This document shows, in pieces, positions 17,488 through 26,307 of a stretch of 64,000 nucleotides of DNA (position 1 is the stretch's first letter; every line of letters starts with the position of its first letter). The stretch is from positions 1 to 64,000 of the forward strand of contig CAVBJS010000002.1 of assembly GCA_963596015.1 (NCBI GenBank), read 5' to 3'. Under the pieces are notes generated by a model. It searched no databases. It worked only from the letters and a program-made list of their open reading frames with translations, and was not told where the DNA came from. The stretch comes from CAG-791 sp963596015 (lineage in GTDB: Bacteria > Bacillota > Clostridia > Lachnospirales > Lachnospiraceae). A program made the position numbers and the translations under genes.

Positions 17488-18228
17488 TTAGTCCTCGTCA
17501 GGCTCTTCCCAGTTATGGTAAACTGCCTGCACATCGTCGTCATCCTCTAAGAGATCTAAGATCCTGCGGATGCACTTCACACCGGTCTCATCGGTAACGC
17601 TGACGTAATTCTGAGGGATCATGGTGATCTCTGCAGAAGCAGTCTGTACGCCGGCCTGCTCTAAAGCCTTGGTCACATCCTCAAAAGCCTCCGGAGAAGT
17701 CAGGACTTCGTAGCTGTCCTCCTCATCCTTGAAATCATCAGCTCCTGCATCCAGCGCGATCATCATCATTTCATCGGCATCCTTATCGCACTCTTCCTTG
17801 TCGATGAGGATCTGTCCCTTCTTGTCAAACATGAAGGATACGCAGCCGGGGGTACCGATATTGCCCTGTCCCTTGGTAAATGCGCTTCTGACATTGGCAG
17901 AGGTACGGTTGGTATTATCAGTCAGCGTCTCTACGATGATGGCGATGCCTGCGGGGCCATAGCCTTCGTAAGTGTTGTACTGGTAGGTTACGTTGCCTAC
18001 GTCACCTGCTGCCTTCTTGATACCACGCTCGATGGTGTCATTGGGCATGTTGTTAGCCTTTGCTTTCTGGATAACCTGGGAAAGCTTGAAGTTATTGGAA
18101 GGATCCGGTCCGCCTTCCTTAACAGCTACAGCGATCTCTCTGCCGATGATGGTAAAGATCTTGCCCTTTGCTGCGTCGTTTTTCTCTTTTTTGTGTTTAA
18201 TGTTTGCGAATTTTGAATGTCCTGACAT
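17488..18228 (-). CDS. YebC/PmpR family protein
   Basis: A 246-residue member of the YebC/TACO1 family. The hallmark N-terminus GHSKFANIKHKK is present, as is the conserved core GYGPAGIAIIVE. Members have been described as DNA-binding regulators and, more recently, as ribosome-associated factors that relieve stalling; the sequence does not decide between these. The ATG at 18228 follows GGAGATTATAAG, and the open frame upstream of it is non-conserved. The gene stands alone, with alr upstream and its own terminator downstream. Confidence 0.94.
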   Translation of the reverse strand: MSGHSKFANIKHKKEKNDAAKGKIFTIIGREIAVAVKEGGPDPSNNFKLSQVIQKAKANNMPNDTIERGIKKAAGDVGNVTYQYNTYEGYGPAGIAIIVETLTDNTNRTSANVRSAFTKGQGNIGTPGCVSFMFDKKGQILIDKEECDKDADEMMMIALDAGADDFKDEEDSYEVLTSPEAFEDVTKALEQAGVQTASAEITMIPQNYVSVTDETGVKCIRRILDLLEDDDDVQAVYHNWEEPDED

Positions 18229-18303
18229 CTTATAATCTCCTATCTGTCTGCTTCTGGCGCAGCTGATGCGCCAACTGTAGTTTATCATTGACAATGCTTT
18301 ACG

Positions 18304-19449
18304 TCAAACCTTGTCGTGACTGTAAAACCGGGGGACTCGCTGATTGATATCACAGGCCAGCTCATAATTAAAACGGCCGGAAAGAGCACCCAGCTCTTCC
18401 ATGGTGATGCAGGCCTCTTTGTCTTTGCCGATCAGGGTCACGTGATCGTTAATGGCCGCCTCCGGAATATCCGTCACATCCACCATCATCTGGTCCATAC
18501 ATACCCGGCCCAGAACAGGCGCCTTTTTTCCATGGATCAGCACATAACCCTTATTGGACAGGCTTCTGGGGTATCCGTCTGCATATCCCACAGGGATCGT
18601 GGCAACCATAGTAGGCTTCTGAGTGACAAAAGTGCCGCCGTAGCTCACAGGCGTTCCTGCGGGCACTTCTTTTATATAGACGATATGGGAATGCAGGGAA
18701 AGCACCGGCTCTAACGGCAGAATATCCCGCCGTACTTCTTCCGACGGCCACATGCCGTACAGAATAATGCCGGCCCGCACCATATCCAGCTGCCAATCCG
18801 GTTCTTCGATAATGGCCGCACTGTTGGAGGCATGGCAGATGGGGATCCGATATCCGGTCTCTTCCTTGATCCGCTGAAAAAATCCTGTAAAGAGTCTGTA
18901 TTGTTTCTCGGCAGATGTCTTATCCGCTTCATCGGCTCTGGCAAAATGGGTAAAAATGCCTTCCACGGTAATACCGGGCATCTGCAGGGCCCGTTTTACA
19001 AAGGCAAGGCCTGTCTCATCCGGCCGGATGCCGATCCGGCTCATGCCTGTATCCACGGCAATATGCACGGAGATATTCTGCCCTGCCGCCGCTGCAGCCC
19101 GGGACATCTCCTGCAACTGGTCATCCCGAAATACGGTGGGCCGGATGCCTTCTTTGTCCAGTTCTGTATAACAATAGGGGAAAACATACCCCAGGATCAG
19201 GATAGGCTTTCTGCACCCGGCTCTGCGCAAATCCAGTGCTTCCTCAAATGTCGCAGTGGCAAATCCCCATATATAGGGCACTTCCTGCAATACCTGGGCT
19301 ATTTCCACGGCTCCGTGTCCGTATCCGTTGGCCTTGATGACTGCCAGCATCTTGGTTTCCGGCTTTAAATGCCGGTGCATGTTCTCCGTATTCCGGAGCA
19401 TGGCACCCATATCGATCTCTGCGCAAATGCGCTGTCCTTCTTTATTCAT
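18304..19449 (-). CDS. alr: Alanine racemase
   Basis: A 381-residue PLP enzyme interconverting L- and D-alanine for peptidoglycan. The PLP lysine sits in VIKANGYGHGAVE (about residue 39). The C-terminal domain has the catalytic tyrosine region VSYGGTF and RVCMDQMMVDVTD. The ATG at 19449 follows AGAGGTAAAG. The longer open frame overlaps the preceding gene out of frame and is not used. It starts 2 bp after the NAD(P)HX repair gene, a common pairing, so the two are almost certainly co-translated. Confidence 0.96.
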   Translation of the reverse strand: MNKEGQRICAEIDMGAMLRNTENMHRHLKPETKMLAVIKANGYGHGAVEIAQVLQEVPYIWGFATATFEEALDLRRAGCRKPILILGYVFPYCYTELDKEGIRPTVFRDDQLQEMSRAAAAAGQNISVHIAVDTGMSRIGIRPDETGLAFVKRALQMPGITVEGIFTHFARADEADKTSAEKQYRLFTGFFQRIKEETGYRIPICHASNSAAIIEEPDWQLDMVRAGIILYGMWPSEEVRRDILPLEPVLSLHSHIVYIKEVPAGTPVSYGGTFVTQKPTMVATIPVGYADGYPRSLSNKGYVLIHGKKAPVLGRVCMDQMMVDVTDIPEAAINDHVTLIGKDKEACITMEELGALSGRFNYELACDINQRVPRFYSHDKV

Positions 19450-19451
19450 CT

Positions 19452-21206
19452 TTACCTCTTTTTGCCGTGATGCAATGCGGCAGGTATCGCCCTGGCCAGA
19501 TCCCCGGCTGTCATACCGTACTCTCCCAGCTCCCGGGCCGCCAGATCTCCCGCCATCCCGTGGATGCAGGCTGCCATGCAGGCACTTCTGAAGTCCTGTC
19601 CTGCGTAACCGGCAAACAATGCCGCCGTAAGGCCGGTAAGTACATCGCCGCTGCCGGCTGTAGCCATCCCGCTGTTGCCGGTGGTATTTAAGTAGAAAAC
19701 AGATTGTCCCGGTGCGCTGACCACTGTCCGGGCATCCTTGCAGATCACCGCAGCCTTGTACTTTTGCGCCAGATAACCGGCAGTCCCAAAAGGATCCTGC
19801 TTGCAGACAGCGATGCTTTCTCCCCGCAGCGCCGCTGCCTCTCCCATATGAGGCGTCAGGATACATTGTACACGCTGGTCTCTGTTTTGCAAAAGAGACT
19901 GCAGTTCTTCCTCCTCTGCCAGGATCCGCAGGGCGTCCGCGTCCAACACCAGACGATTTAAAAGATTTATTCCCGGCTTAAGAGCCAGTAAGACCGTCCG
20001 CAGCAATACCCGGGCACTGTCACCTCTTCCAAGCCCCGGTCCCACTGCCACCGTATCCGCCCATTTCATAGTCTCTAAGACTTTATCGGCGATCTGCCGG
20101 GGGCTGTCCTCTTTGTCATAGACTGTGAGCAAAGCCTCCGGCACTGTTTCCTGTAAAATGATCCGGTTGCACGCGGCGCTTAAGACCCGCACCATGCCGG
20201 CACCGGATGCCATACATGCCTTTGCACAAAGGGTGGCTGCGCCGCACATATTCTCACTTCCGGCCACCAGCAATATTTTTCCGAAGGTTCCCTTATTGCC
20301 ATCCGGATCTCTGCGGGATAATTGGAAATTGTATTTCCCGGTACCGTTTGCCGCATATGTCCCATCCGTCCCTTGCGTCTGCTCCGGAAGCCAGGTAAAG
20401 ACCGCCGGTTCCTGCTGCAAGGAGGCAAGACCTATTCCGATCCGGGCACACTTTAGAGCGCCGCAGCATGCTCCGCCCGGATAAAGGAAGTGTCCTCTTT
20501 TATAAAAGCCAAAGGTCACGGTCACATCTGCCCGCACGGCCTCTCCCTGCAGAGAGCCGTCTGTGGCCGATACGCCGGAAGGAATATCCACAGACACCAC
20601 CAGCACCCGGCCCCGGGACGCTGTTTCGGTCCGGCTCTGTCCGCAGATATCATTTTCTGCCCCGGACTGTATCAGACCGGTATCCTTTGTCGCCGGCCGT
20701 CCCCAGCCGTTATAAATGTTTTCACTTTGGTCCTTCAGGGCATTGATGCATTGCACAGCCTGCAACGCCTGCCCCGTCAAGGGTCTGGACAGCCCTGTGC
20801 CAAAAAGGGCATCCACCAGGACGATCTCCCGGCCGCTCTGTCTTTGCGCCCACGCGCTGACCTTTTCCCCGGAGAATTCCTCTGCCGGTATCTGCAGCTT
20901 ATCCAAAATAGAGAGCTGCTTCTCCATCTGCGGAGAAAATTCGCCGTTGCCCGGCAGATAGAAAATCTCCGCCGGCCATCCCTTCTCCCGCAGCAGTCGG
21001 CACAAGGCCGCCCCGTCTGCACCGTTATTTCCCCTGCCTGCCAGGATCAGTACCGGCACCGGTGCCTGATACCGTCCGGTGATTTCCTCCGCAACGGAAA
21101 GAGCCGCCCGTTCCATCAGAACAAGCGACTCGATGCCTATGCTCGAAGAGGTATAGTGGTCTGCTGCCTCCATTTCTTCCCCTGTCAGCAAATATTCCAT
21201 TCTCAT
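19452..21206 (-). CDS. nnr: Bifunctional NAD(P)H-hydrate epimerase/ADP-dependent dehydratase
   Basis: A 584-residue metabolite-repair enzyme. The N-terminal YjeF-N epimerase domain (about 1-250) shows RGNNGADGAALCR and VDALFGTGLSRPL. The C-terminal carbohydrate-kinase-like dehydratase shows GSENMCGAA, VGPGLGRGDSA and TAGSGDVLTG. It converts damaged NADHX and NADPHX back to NAD(P)H. A linker of about 45 residues inside the epimerase domain (after INALKDQ) looks like a lineage-specific insert. The ATG at 21206 follows GGAGGCAGTT. Alr lies directly downstream. Confidence 0.94.
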   Translation of the reverse strand: MRMEYLLTGEEMEAADHYTSSSIGIESLVLMERAALSVAEEITGRYQAPVPVLILAGRGNNGADGAALCRLLREKGWPAEIFYLPGNGEFSPQMEKQLSILDKLQIPAEEFSGEKVSAWAQRQSGREIVLVDALFGTGLSRPLTGQALQAVQCINALKDQSENIYNGWGRPATKDTGLIQSGAENDICGQSRTETASRGRVLVVSVDIPSGVSATDGSLQGEAVRADVTVTFGFYKRGHFLYPGGACCGALKCARIGIGLASLQQEPAVFTWLPEQTQGTDGTYAANGTGKYNFQLSRRDPDGNKGTFGKILLVAGSENMCGAATLCAKACMASGAGMVRVLSAACNRIILQETVPEALLTVYDKEDSPRQIADKVLETMKWADTVAVGPGLGRGDSARVLLRTVLLALKPGINLLNRLVLDADALRILAEEEELQSLLQNRDQRVQCILTPHMGEAAALRGESIAVCKQDPFGTAGYLAQKYKAAVICKDARTVVSAPGQSVFYLNTTGNSGMATAGSGDVLTGLTAALFAGYAGQDFRSACMAACIHGMAGDLAARELGEYGMTAGDLARAIPAALHHGKKR

Positions 21207-21396
21207 AACTGCCTCCAAACTTATACAGCTGTTATAGTTTTGTGTCATTCGCAGTAAATTCTGTATCGTTTTATTTTATGCTGCGATCCCTGTTTTTTGT
21301 ACGCCGAACCGGGAACAGCTGCACAATAGTCCCCTTATTCCCTGCCTGTTTGCATTCCTGCATTTCCTTTGTTCGTACTTTGTCTCCTCATCACTA

Positions 21397-22104
21397 TTAA
21401 ATCTGATCCGACTTCTCGCCGGACTGCTCAAAGCGATGGATATTATAAGAAAGCTTCATAAGGCTGTCGGAGAGGTGTACATTTTCGATCTGCACTTCCT
21501 TCGGTGCCGGCAGATCCACATGTGCAAAATTCCAGATAGCCTTGATACCCGCCTGGATCAGCATCTCCGATACTTTAAGGGCCTCTGTCTTAGGAATGGT
21601 CAACACAGCAATGTCGATCCTGTTATTCTTCACAAAGGATTCCAGCTTCTCCAGCGGATAGATCTCCACGCTGCCGATCTTCTGTCCGAACAAAGCCGGG
21701 TTTACATCAAAGGCCCCTTTGAAATAAAAGCCCCTGCTCTTGAAATTCATGTAATTGACCAACGCCTGTCCCAGATTGCCGGCTCCTACCAGGATCATGT
21801 CATGCTCTCTGTCCAGGCCTAAGATCTTACCGATCTCGTCGTAGAGATACTCCACATTATAGCCATATCCCTGCTGGCCGAAACCGCCGAAATTATTAAA
21901 ATCCTGACGGATCTGGGAAGCTGTCACATGCATCAGCTTGCTCAGCTCCTGAGAAGAGACTCTCTCGATCCCATCCGCCTTTAAATCCCCCAGATATCTG
22001 AAATACCGGGGCAGGCGGCCGATCACCGCCTGTGATATTGCTTTTTCTCCCAACTTACTATCCCTGTTCTTTGCTTTACCCGGGCGTATATCTGTCCGGG
22101 GCAC
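21397..22104 (-). CDS. rex: Redox-sensing transcriptional repressor Rex
   Basis: A 235-residue NADH/NAD+-responsive repressor that derepresses fermentation and NADH-reoxidising genes when NADH is high. The N-terminal winged helix (about 20-95) has RLPRYFRYLGDL and SSQELSKLMHVTASQIRQD. The Rossmann domain has GAGNLGQALVNY. The C-terminal helix for domain swapping is present. The frame starts at a GTG (22104) after AAGAAAAGG. A TTG at 22053 would give a more typical length, so the start is uncertain. The leader contains a tandem hairpin array. Confidence 0.93.
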   Translation of the reverse strand: MPRTDIRPGKAKNRDSKLGEKAISQAVIGRLPRYFRYLGDLKADGIERVSSQELSKLMHVTASQIRQDFNNFGGFGQQGYGYNVEYLYDEIGKILGLDREHDMILVGAGNLGQALVNYMNFKSRGFYFKGAFDVNPALFGQKIGSVEIYPLEKLESFVKNNRIDIAVLTIPKTEALKVSEMLIQAGIKAIWNFAHVDLPAPKEVQIENVHLSDSLMKLSYNIHRFEQSGEKSDQI

Positions 22105-22125
22105 CCTTTTCTTTTATGTTAGATC

Positions 22126-22291
22126 TTTTGGCTGTGAAATCGTTCCGCGGTTTACTTACTTTTTGCCGTGAAATCGTTCTGCGGTTTACTTACTTTTTGC
22201 TGTGAAATCATTCCACAGTTTACTTCCTTTTTTGCCGTGAAATCGTTCCATGATCTACTTACTTTTACTGTGAGATCATACCGCTTCACAG
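22126..22291 (-). repeat. Tandem array of 34-35-bp hairpin units upstream of rex
   Basis: About five units of the plus-strand form GCYGTGAAATCGTTCYGCGGTTTACTTACTTTTT, the last one degenerate. Each of the first three can form a 5-bp stem. In unit 3 both arms have changed together to give the perfect pair CTGTG/CACAG, and units 1 and 2 use wobble pairs. The last unit also ends in CTGTG...CACAG. It lies in the rex leader and promoter region. No CRISPR-type unique spacers are present. Confidence 0.7.
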
Positions 22292-22379
22292 CTTCCGATT
22301 CCCACGCAGTGCATCCTGTCTGCGTGTTTTTTCATGAATCTGAACCCTATGTTATTATATAAAGCTGTTAAAAAGATGT

Positions 22380-22416
22380 CAAACAAAGCCCCCGCCTAAA
22401 CTGTATGGCGGGGGCT
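22380..22416 (-). terminator. Terminator after lysA
   Basis: On the minus strand AGCCCCCGCC pairs perfectly with GGCGGGGGCT around a 10-nt loop and is followed by TTTGTTT. A strong intrinsic terminator. Confidence 0.85.
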
Positions 22417-22421
22417 GTAGT

Positions 22422-22463
22422 GTTATGGTTCATATGCCACCCGGCCGGCGTATGAACTGTAAC
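22422..22463. repeat. Short palindrome with GTTAC-GTTCATA arms
   Basis: GTTATGGTTCATATGCC (22422-22438) pairs with GGCGTATGAACTGTAAC (22447-22463), with changes that keep wobble pairing. The arms belong to the GTTACAGTTCAG family seen elsewhere in the window. It lies directly after the lysA stop. Confidence 0.6.
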
Positions 22464-22471
22464 GCTATATA

Positions 22472-23746
22472 TTAGAATTTAATCTTCTCGAAGTAAGGTG
22501 TCTCATCAAAGGTAGCAAAATAGTCCCTGGGTGTCTCTGCCCGGCGGATCTTCTGCACGGAGCCGTCCTCCTTCAGGAGCAGCTCTGCGCTGCGCAGACG
22601 ACCGTTGTAATTATATCCCATAGAAAATCCGTGAGCACCGGCATCATGAATGAAGAGATAATCTCCCATCTCGATCTTGGGCAGCATTCTGTCCACCGCA
22701 AACTTATCATTGTTCTCGCAAAGAGAACCGGTCACATCATACTTATGGTCGCAGGGTGCCTCTTCCTTGCCAAGGACTGTGATGTGGTGATAAGCACCGT
22801 ACATAGCAGGACGCATCAGGTTAGCCGCGCAGGCATCCACACCGATATATTCCTTGTAAGTGTGCTTCTCATGCACCGCCTGGGTGACCAGCGCACCGTA
22901 GGGAGCCAGCATAAAACGTCCCATCTCTGTATAGATAGACACATCTCCCATGCCTGCCGGCACCAGGATCTCCTCAAACTTTTGACGAACTCCCTCACCG
23001 ATCACGCGAATATCGTTAGGAGTGCCATCCGGCTTATAAGGAATGCCTACGCCGCCGGAGAGATTGATAAATGCTATCTTTACATCTAATTCCTTCTGCA
23101 GCTCTACCGCCAGCTCGAAAAGCTGACCGGCCAGCATAGGATAATACTCATTGGTGACGGTATTGCTGGCCAGAAAAGCATGAATACCGAACTTCTTAAC
23201 CCCCTTGGACTTCAGGATCTTAAAGCCCTCAAACAGCTGCTCTCTGGTAAAGCCATACTTGGCATCGCCGGGATTGTCCATGATGCCGTTGCTCATTTTG
23301 AAAACACCGCCCGGATTATACCGGCAGCTCATGGTCTCCGGCAGCTTCCCTCCCAGGATCTCCTCCAGGAAAGGAATATGGGTGATGTCATCTAAGTTAA
23401 TGGTAGCGCCCAGCTTAGCTGCCAGTGCATACTCCTGGGCCGGCGTATCATTAGAGGAAAACATGATATGGGCACCATCTGCGCCTACTGCATCCGACAG
23501 CATCAATTCTGTCTCGGAAGAGCAGTCAAAACCGCAGTCATACTCCTTCAGGATATCCATCAGATACGGATTGGGGGTAGCCTTTACCGCAAAGAACTCA
23601 CGGAATCCGGGATTCCATGCGAAAGCTTCCTTTACCGCCTGGGCATTCTTTCGGATTCCTGCCTCATCATACAGATAAAAGGGCGTGGGGTAGGTTTTGG
23701 CGATCTCCTCTACCTTTTCCTTGGTCACATAGGGGATTTTATTCAT
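22472..23746 (-). CDS. lysA: Diaminopimelate decarboxylase
   Basis: A 424-residue fold-type III PLP decarboxylase that makes L-lysine from meso-diaminopimelate. The PLP lysine is in FFAVKATPNP (about residue 55). The C-terminal half has the catalytic cysteine motif GSLCENNDKFA. The start is the ATG at 23746, since GGAGAGTATT precedes it and an ATG four codons upstream overlaps that ribosome site. It has its own promoter and terminator, so it is monocistronic. Related decarboxylases (carboxynorspermidine, arginine) are possible but fit the motifs less well. Confidence 0.88.
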   Translation of the reverse strand: MNKIPYVTKEKVEEIAKTYPTPFYLYDEAGIRKNAQAVKEAFAWNPGFREFFAVKATPNPYLMDILKEYDCGFDCSSETELMLSDAVGADGAHIMFSSNDTPAQEYALAAKLGATINLDDITHIPFLEEILGGKLPETMSCRYNPGGVFKMSNGIMDNPGDAKYGFTREQLFEGFKILKSKGVKKFGIHAFLASNTVTNEYYPMLAGQLFELAVELQKELDVKIAFINLSGGVGIPYKPDGTPNDIRVIGEGVRQKFEEILVPAGMGDVSIYTEMGRFMLAPYGALVTQAVHEKHTYKEYIGVDACAANLMRPAMYGAYHHITVLGKEEAPCDHKYDVTGSLCENNDKFAVDRMLPKIEMGDYLFIHDAGAHGFSMGYNYNGRLRSAELLLKEDGSVQKIRRAETPRDYFATFDETPYFEKIKF

Positions 23747-23759
23747 AATACTCTCCATT

Positions 23760-23829
23760 CCGCAGGCATATCATGCCGGGGAAGCCGCGGCAGCAGCTGC
23801 CTGTGATGCCTGCGGCACAGACAGCTGTA
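23760..23829 (-). repeat. Leader hairpin with the 22-bp repeat upstream of lysA
   Basis: CCGCAGGCAT (23760-23769) pairs exactly with ATGCCTGCGG (23806-23815). GCCTGCGGCACAGACAGCTGTA (23808-23829) matches the 22-mer in the nfnB and acidic-protein leaders. The right arm ends next to the ribosome site. Confidence 0.65.
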
Positions 23830-23878
23830 AGGTATCTTTGGTCGTCTATACTGTATCCTCGTATACAATCCGTGCTAC

Positions 23879-23907
23879 AGTATACCTAATTACAGTCTCT
23901 GCGTCAA
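23879..23907 (-). promoter_or_regulatory. Sigma-A type promoter for lysA
   Basis: On the minus strand TTGACG is separated by 17 bp from TATACT. The -10 box is about 130 bp upstream of the lysA start, which leaves a structured leader. Confidence 0.7.
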
Positions 23908-23936
23908 TCGGATTTCCCTGTCTGTCCCTGGAATAC

Positions 23937-24623
23937 TCAGGCCTCGTGCAGATCAGGGATCTGCCAGTCTATAGGTGTCTCACCGTTTTCCTTAAGGAAT
24001 GCATTGCACTTACTAAAGTGCCGGCAGCCGAAAAAGCCACGGTAAGCCGACAACGGACTGGGATGAGGAGCCTTCAGGATCAGGTGCTTTGGATTGTGCA
24101 GCATGGATGCCTTGCTCTGGGCCGGTGTTCCCCACAGCATATAAACGATGGGACGATCCTGCTCGTCCACCGCCTTTATGATGGCATCCGTGAACTGCTC
24201 CCAGCCATGCCCCCTGTGGGAATTGGCCTGATGAGCCCGCACCGTCAAAACCGTATTAAGAAGCAAAACGCCCTGCTTAGCCCAACTGGTCAGACAGCCA
24301 TTGTCCGGCATGGTGCATCCCAGATCGTCATGAAGCTCCTTAAAAATATTCACCAGAGACGGCGGCAGATCACTTACATCCGGCTGTACGGAAAAACAAA
24401 GTCCGTGCGCCTGATGCACATTGTGATAGGGATCCTGTCCAAGGATCACCACCTTGACCTGGGACAGGGGTGTCAGATGCAAGGCATTAAAAATATCCTC
24501 AGAGGGAGGATAAATGACCTTGGTGGCATACTCCTGTTTCACAAAATCATACAATTCCCTGTAATAGGGCTTTTGGAACTCGCCGCTTACCGCCGGCAGC
24601 CAGTCATTTTCTATTCCGCTCAT
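23937..24623 (-). CDS. ung: Uracil-DNA glycosylase
   Basis: A 228-residue family 1 uracil-DNA glycosylase that excises uracil from DNA. The catalytic motif GQDPYHNVHQAHGLCFSV and the C-terminal minor-groove loop HPSPLSAYRGF are intact. The ATG at 24623, near AAAGTAGGT, gives the usual family length; an ATG eight codons upstream lacks a ribosome site. It follows pepD after a terminator-like hairpin. Confidence 0.96.
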   Translation of the reverse strand: MSGIENDWLPAVSGEFQKPYYRELYDFVKQEYATKVIYPPSEDIFNALHLTPLSQVKVVILGQDPYHNVHQAHGLCFSVQPDVSDLPPSLVNIFKELHDDLGCTMPDNGCLTSWAKQGVLLLNTVLTVRAHQANSHRGHGWEQFTDAIIKAVDEQDRPIVYMLWGTPAQSKASMLHNPKHLILKAPHPSPLSAYRGFFGCRHFSKCNAFLKENGETPIDWQIPDLHEA

Positions 24624-24654
24624 ACCTACTTTCCATTCCCCAAACATCTTGCCG

Positions 24655-24691
24655 TAAAGAGGCAGACGAGAATCATAAGTTCCCGTCTGCC
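24655..24691 (-). terminator. Hairpin terminator after pepD
   Basis: On the minus strand GGCAGACG pairs with CGTCTGCC around a 15-nt loop, followed by TCTTTA. It lies between pepD and ung. Confidence 0.6.
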
Positions 24692-24757
24692 ACCCGACGA
24701 TCTCACATTATATCCTGCATTCCCGCACCTTCCAAAAAGGAACAAAATGCAGCCTCA

Positions 24758-26215
24758 TCAATCCTTAAGGCTCTCCATCAGCTTCTTTACATACTCCCAC
24801 AGTCTCTGGGTAGAAGGAAGATTCAATCTCTCATCCGGCGTATGGATATCCTCCAGATCCGGTCCCATGGAAACTGCCTCTAAGCCCGGCAGAGCACCGG
24901 AAAAGATACCGCACTCTAAGCCGCCGTGGATCATGACCACCTGAGGGTCTTTTCCTGTCAGTTCCTTATAAACAGCGACGCAGCGATCCCTAAAGGGAGA
25001 TTCCTTTTCATACTGCCATGCGCTGTAATCACTCTCTACACTGGCCTCGCCGCCAAATTCCTCCATAATGGCCTGCAGGCGCTGTATCAGCATCACCTTC
25101 TGGGTATCGATGCTGCTGCGCACCAAAAAGCCGATCTCCAGGTCCTCTTCCATCAGATGCAGGGAGCCCAGATTCAAAGAGGTCTGGGGCAGCTTATCGA
25201 ATACAGGGCTCATCTCCAGCACACCCTGGGGCAGAGTCATCAGAAGGCGAGCGATACGCTTGGTGGTCTTCTTGCCCACTACCCGGCACTTGCGCTCCTC
25301 TTCCCAGGTATAGGAAATGGTGATTCCCTCATCCGTAAACTGATACTCGTTGTGCAGGATCTCTTCCAGTTCCCGGAGCTTCTGCTCAATGGGGCCCCGC
25401 TTGGTGCCGCCCGGGAATACCAGATCTGCTGCACAGTCTCTGGTGATGGCATTGTCCTTGGTGCCGCCGTCCAAAGCGCTCAGGCGGTATTCTTCCACCT
25501 GCAGCAGGCTGTATAATACTCTGCCCATCAACAGGTTGGCATTAGCTCTTCCCAGCTGGATCATTTCTCCGGAATGGCCGCCTAAAAGTCCCTGGATGGA
25601 AATATGCAGAGGCATGCCGTGTTTTTCCTTAAACTTCACAGGCAGGCTGCAGCCTACATGGCCGCCGCCGGCGCAGCCGGCTGTCATGATGCCCTCTGCC
25701 TCGGAATCCAGATTTAAGAGACGGCGTGCCTGCAATACGGAAGTATCCAGGCCATAGGCTCCGGTCAAGCCGGTCTCCTCGTCCACCGTCATGACGCACT
25801 CCAGGGCAGGATGCGCCAGGGTATCATCTGCCAGAATGGCCAGCATCATGGCAATGGCGATGCCATCATCGCCGCCTAACGTGGTCCCCTCTGCCTCCAG
25901 CCATTCCCCGTCAAGGTGCAGACGGATAGGCTCCTTTTCCATATCGATCTTTGTCTCGGACGTTTTTTCACAGACCATGTCCATGTGGCCCTGCAGCATC
26001 AGGGCAGGGGCATCCTCATAGCCGGCGGTGGCATCCTTCCAGATGATCACGTTGTTGATCTCATCCTGGATATATCGAAGGCCGTGTTCCTTGGCAAAAC
26101 CTGCCAGATAATCACTGATGGCCTTGGTATTGCCCGAGCCGTGGGGGATCGCTGCGATCTCCTCGAAATAATGCAATACCACCTTAGGTTCCTGTTCCTT
26201 TAAAATGTACTCCAT
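24758..26215 (-). CDS. pepD: Aminoacyl-histidine dipeptidase (M20 family, PepD)
   Basis: A 485-residue dinuclear zinc peptidase that hydrolyses Xaa-His and other dipeptides in the cytoplasm. Metal and catalytic segments are LQGHMDMVCEK, TLGGDDGIA, TVDEETGLTGAYGLD and the later MIHGGLECGIFS. The length fits the family. The ATG at 26215 follows GGAGAGAAGG. The gap to hisF contains a hairpin GCAGACA/TGTCTGC (26231-26269) enclosing GGTGG/CCACC. Confidence 0.93.
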   Translation of the reverse strand: MEYILKEQEPKVVLHYFEEIAAIPHGSGNTKAISDYLAGFAKEHGLRYIQDEINNVIIWKDATAGYEDAPALMLQGHMDMVCEKTSETKIDMEKEPIRLHLDGEWLEAEGTTLGGDDGIAIAMMLAILADDTLAHPALECVMTVDEETGLTGAYGLDTSVLQARRLLNLDSEAEGIMTAGCAGGGHVGCSLPVKFKEKHGMPLHISIQGLLGGHSGEMIQLGRANANLLMGRVLYSLLQVEEYRLSALDGGTKDNAITRDCAADLVFPGGTKRGPIEQKLRELEEILHNEYQFTDEGITISYTWEEERKCRVVGKKTTKRIARLLMTLPQGVLEMSPVFDKLPQTSLNLGSLHLMEEDLEIGFLVRSSIDTQKVMLIQRLQAIMEEFGGEASVESDYSAWQYEKESPFRDRCVAVYKELTGKDPQVVMIHGGLECGIFSGALPGLEAVSMGPDLEDIHTPDERLNLPSTQRLWEYVKKLMESLKD

Positions 26216-26230
26216 CCTTCTCTCCGTTCC

Positions 26231-26269
26231 GCAGACACCGGTGGGATGAAATCCACCTCATTTGTCTGC
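26231..26269 (-). repeat. Leader hairpin upstream of pepD
   Basis: GCAGACA (26231-26237) pairs with TGTCTGC (26263-26269), and inside GGTGG pairs with CCACC. On the coding strand the outer arm leads into CTGCGGAACGGAG, much like the CTGCGGAATGGAG before lysA and nfnB. Confidence 0.5.
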
Positions 26270-26307
26270 TATTTTATGATCTTCTGTTTATGTTATTGTC
26301 TGCTGTT

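Noticed and set aside
18304..19866. Extended 520-codon form of alr
   Set aside because: The first 139 codons overlap the NAD(P)HX repair gene out of frame and lack homology; the ATG at 19449 has a good ribosome site.
22126..22291. Possible CRISPR array
   Set aside because: Units are contiguous, about 34 bp, degenerate, and have no unique spacers; no cas genes are nearby.
22360..22385. Rex operator-like TGTTAA...TCAAACAA
   Set aside because: Match to the TTGTTAA-N-TTAACAA consensus is weak and it overlaps the lysA terminator, so it was not listed.
23838..24944. Plus-strand open frame of 368 codons
   Set aside because: It lies opposite ung and pepD, whose motifs are intact. The product shows only reversed-strand composition.
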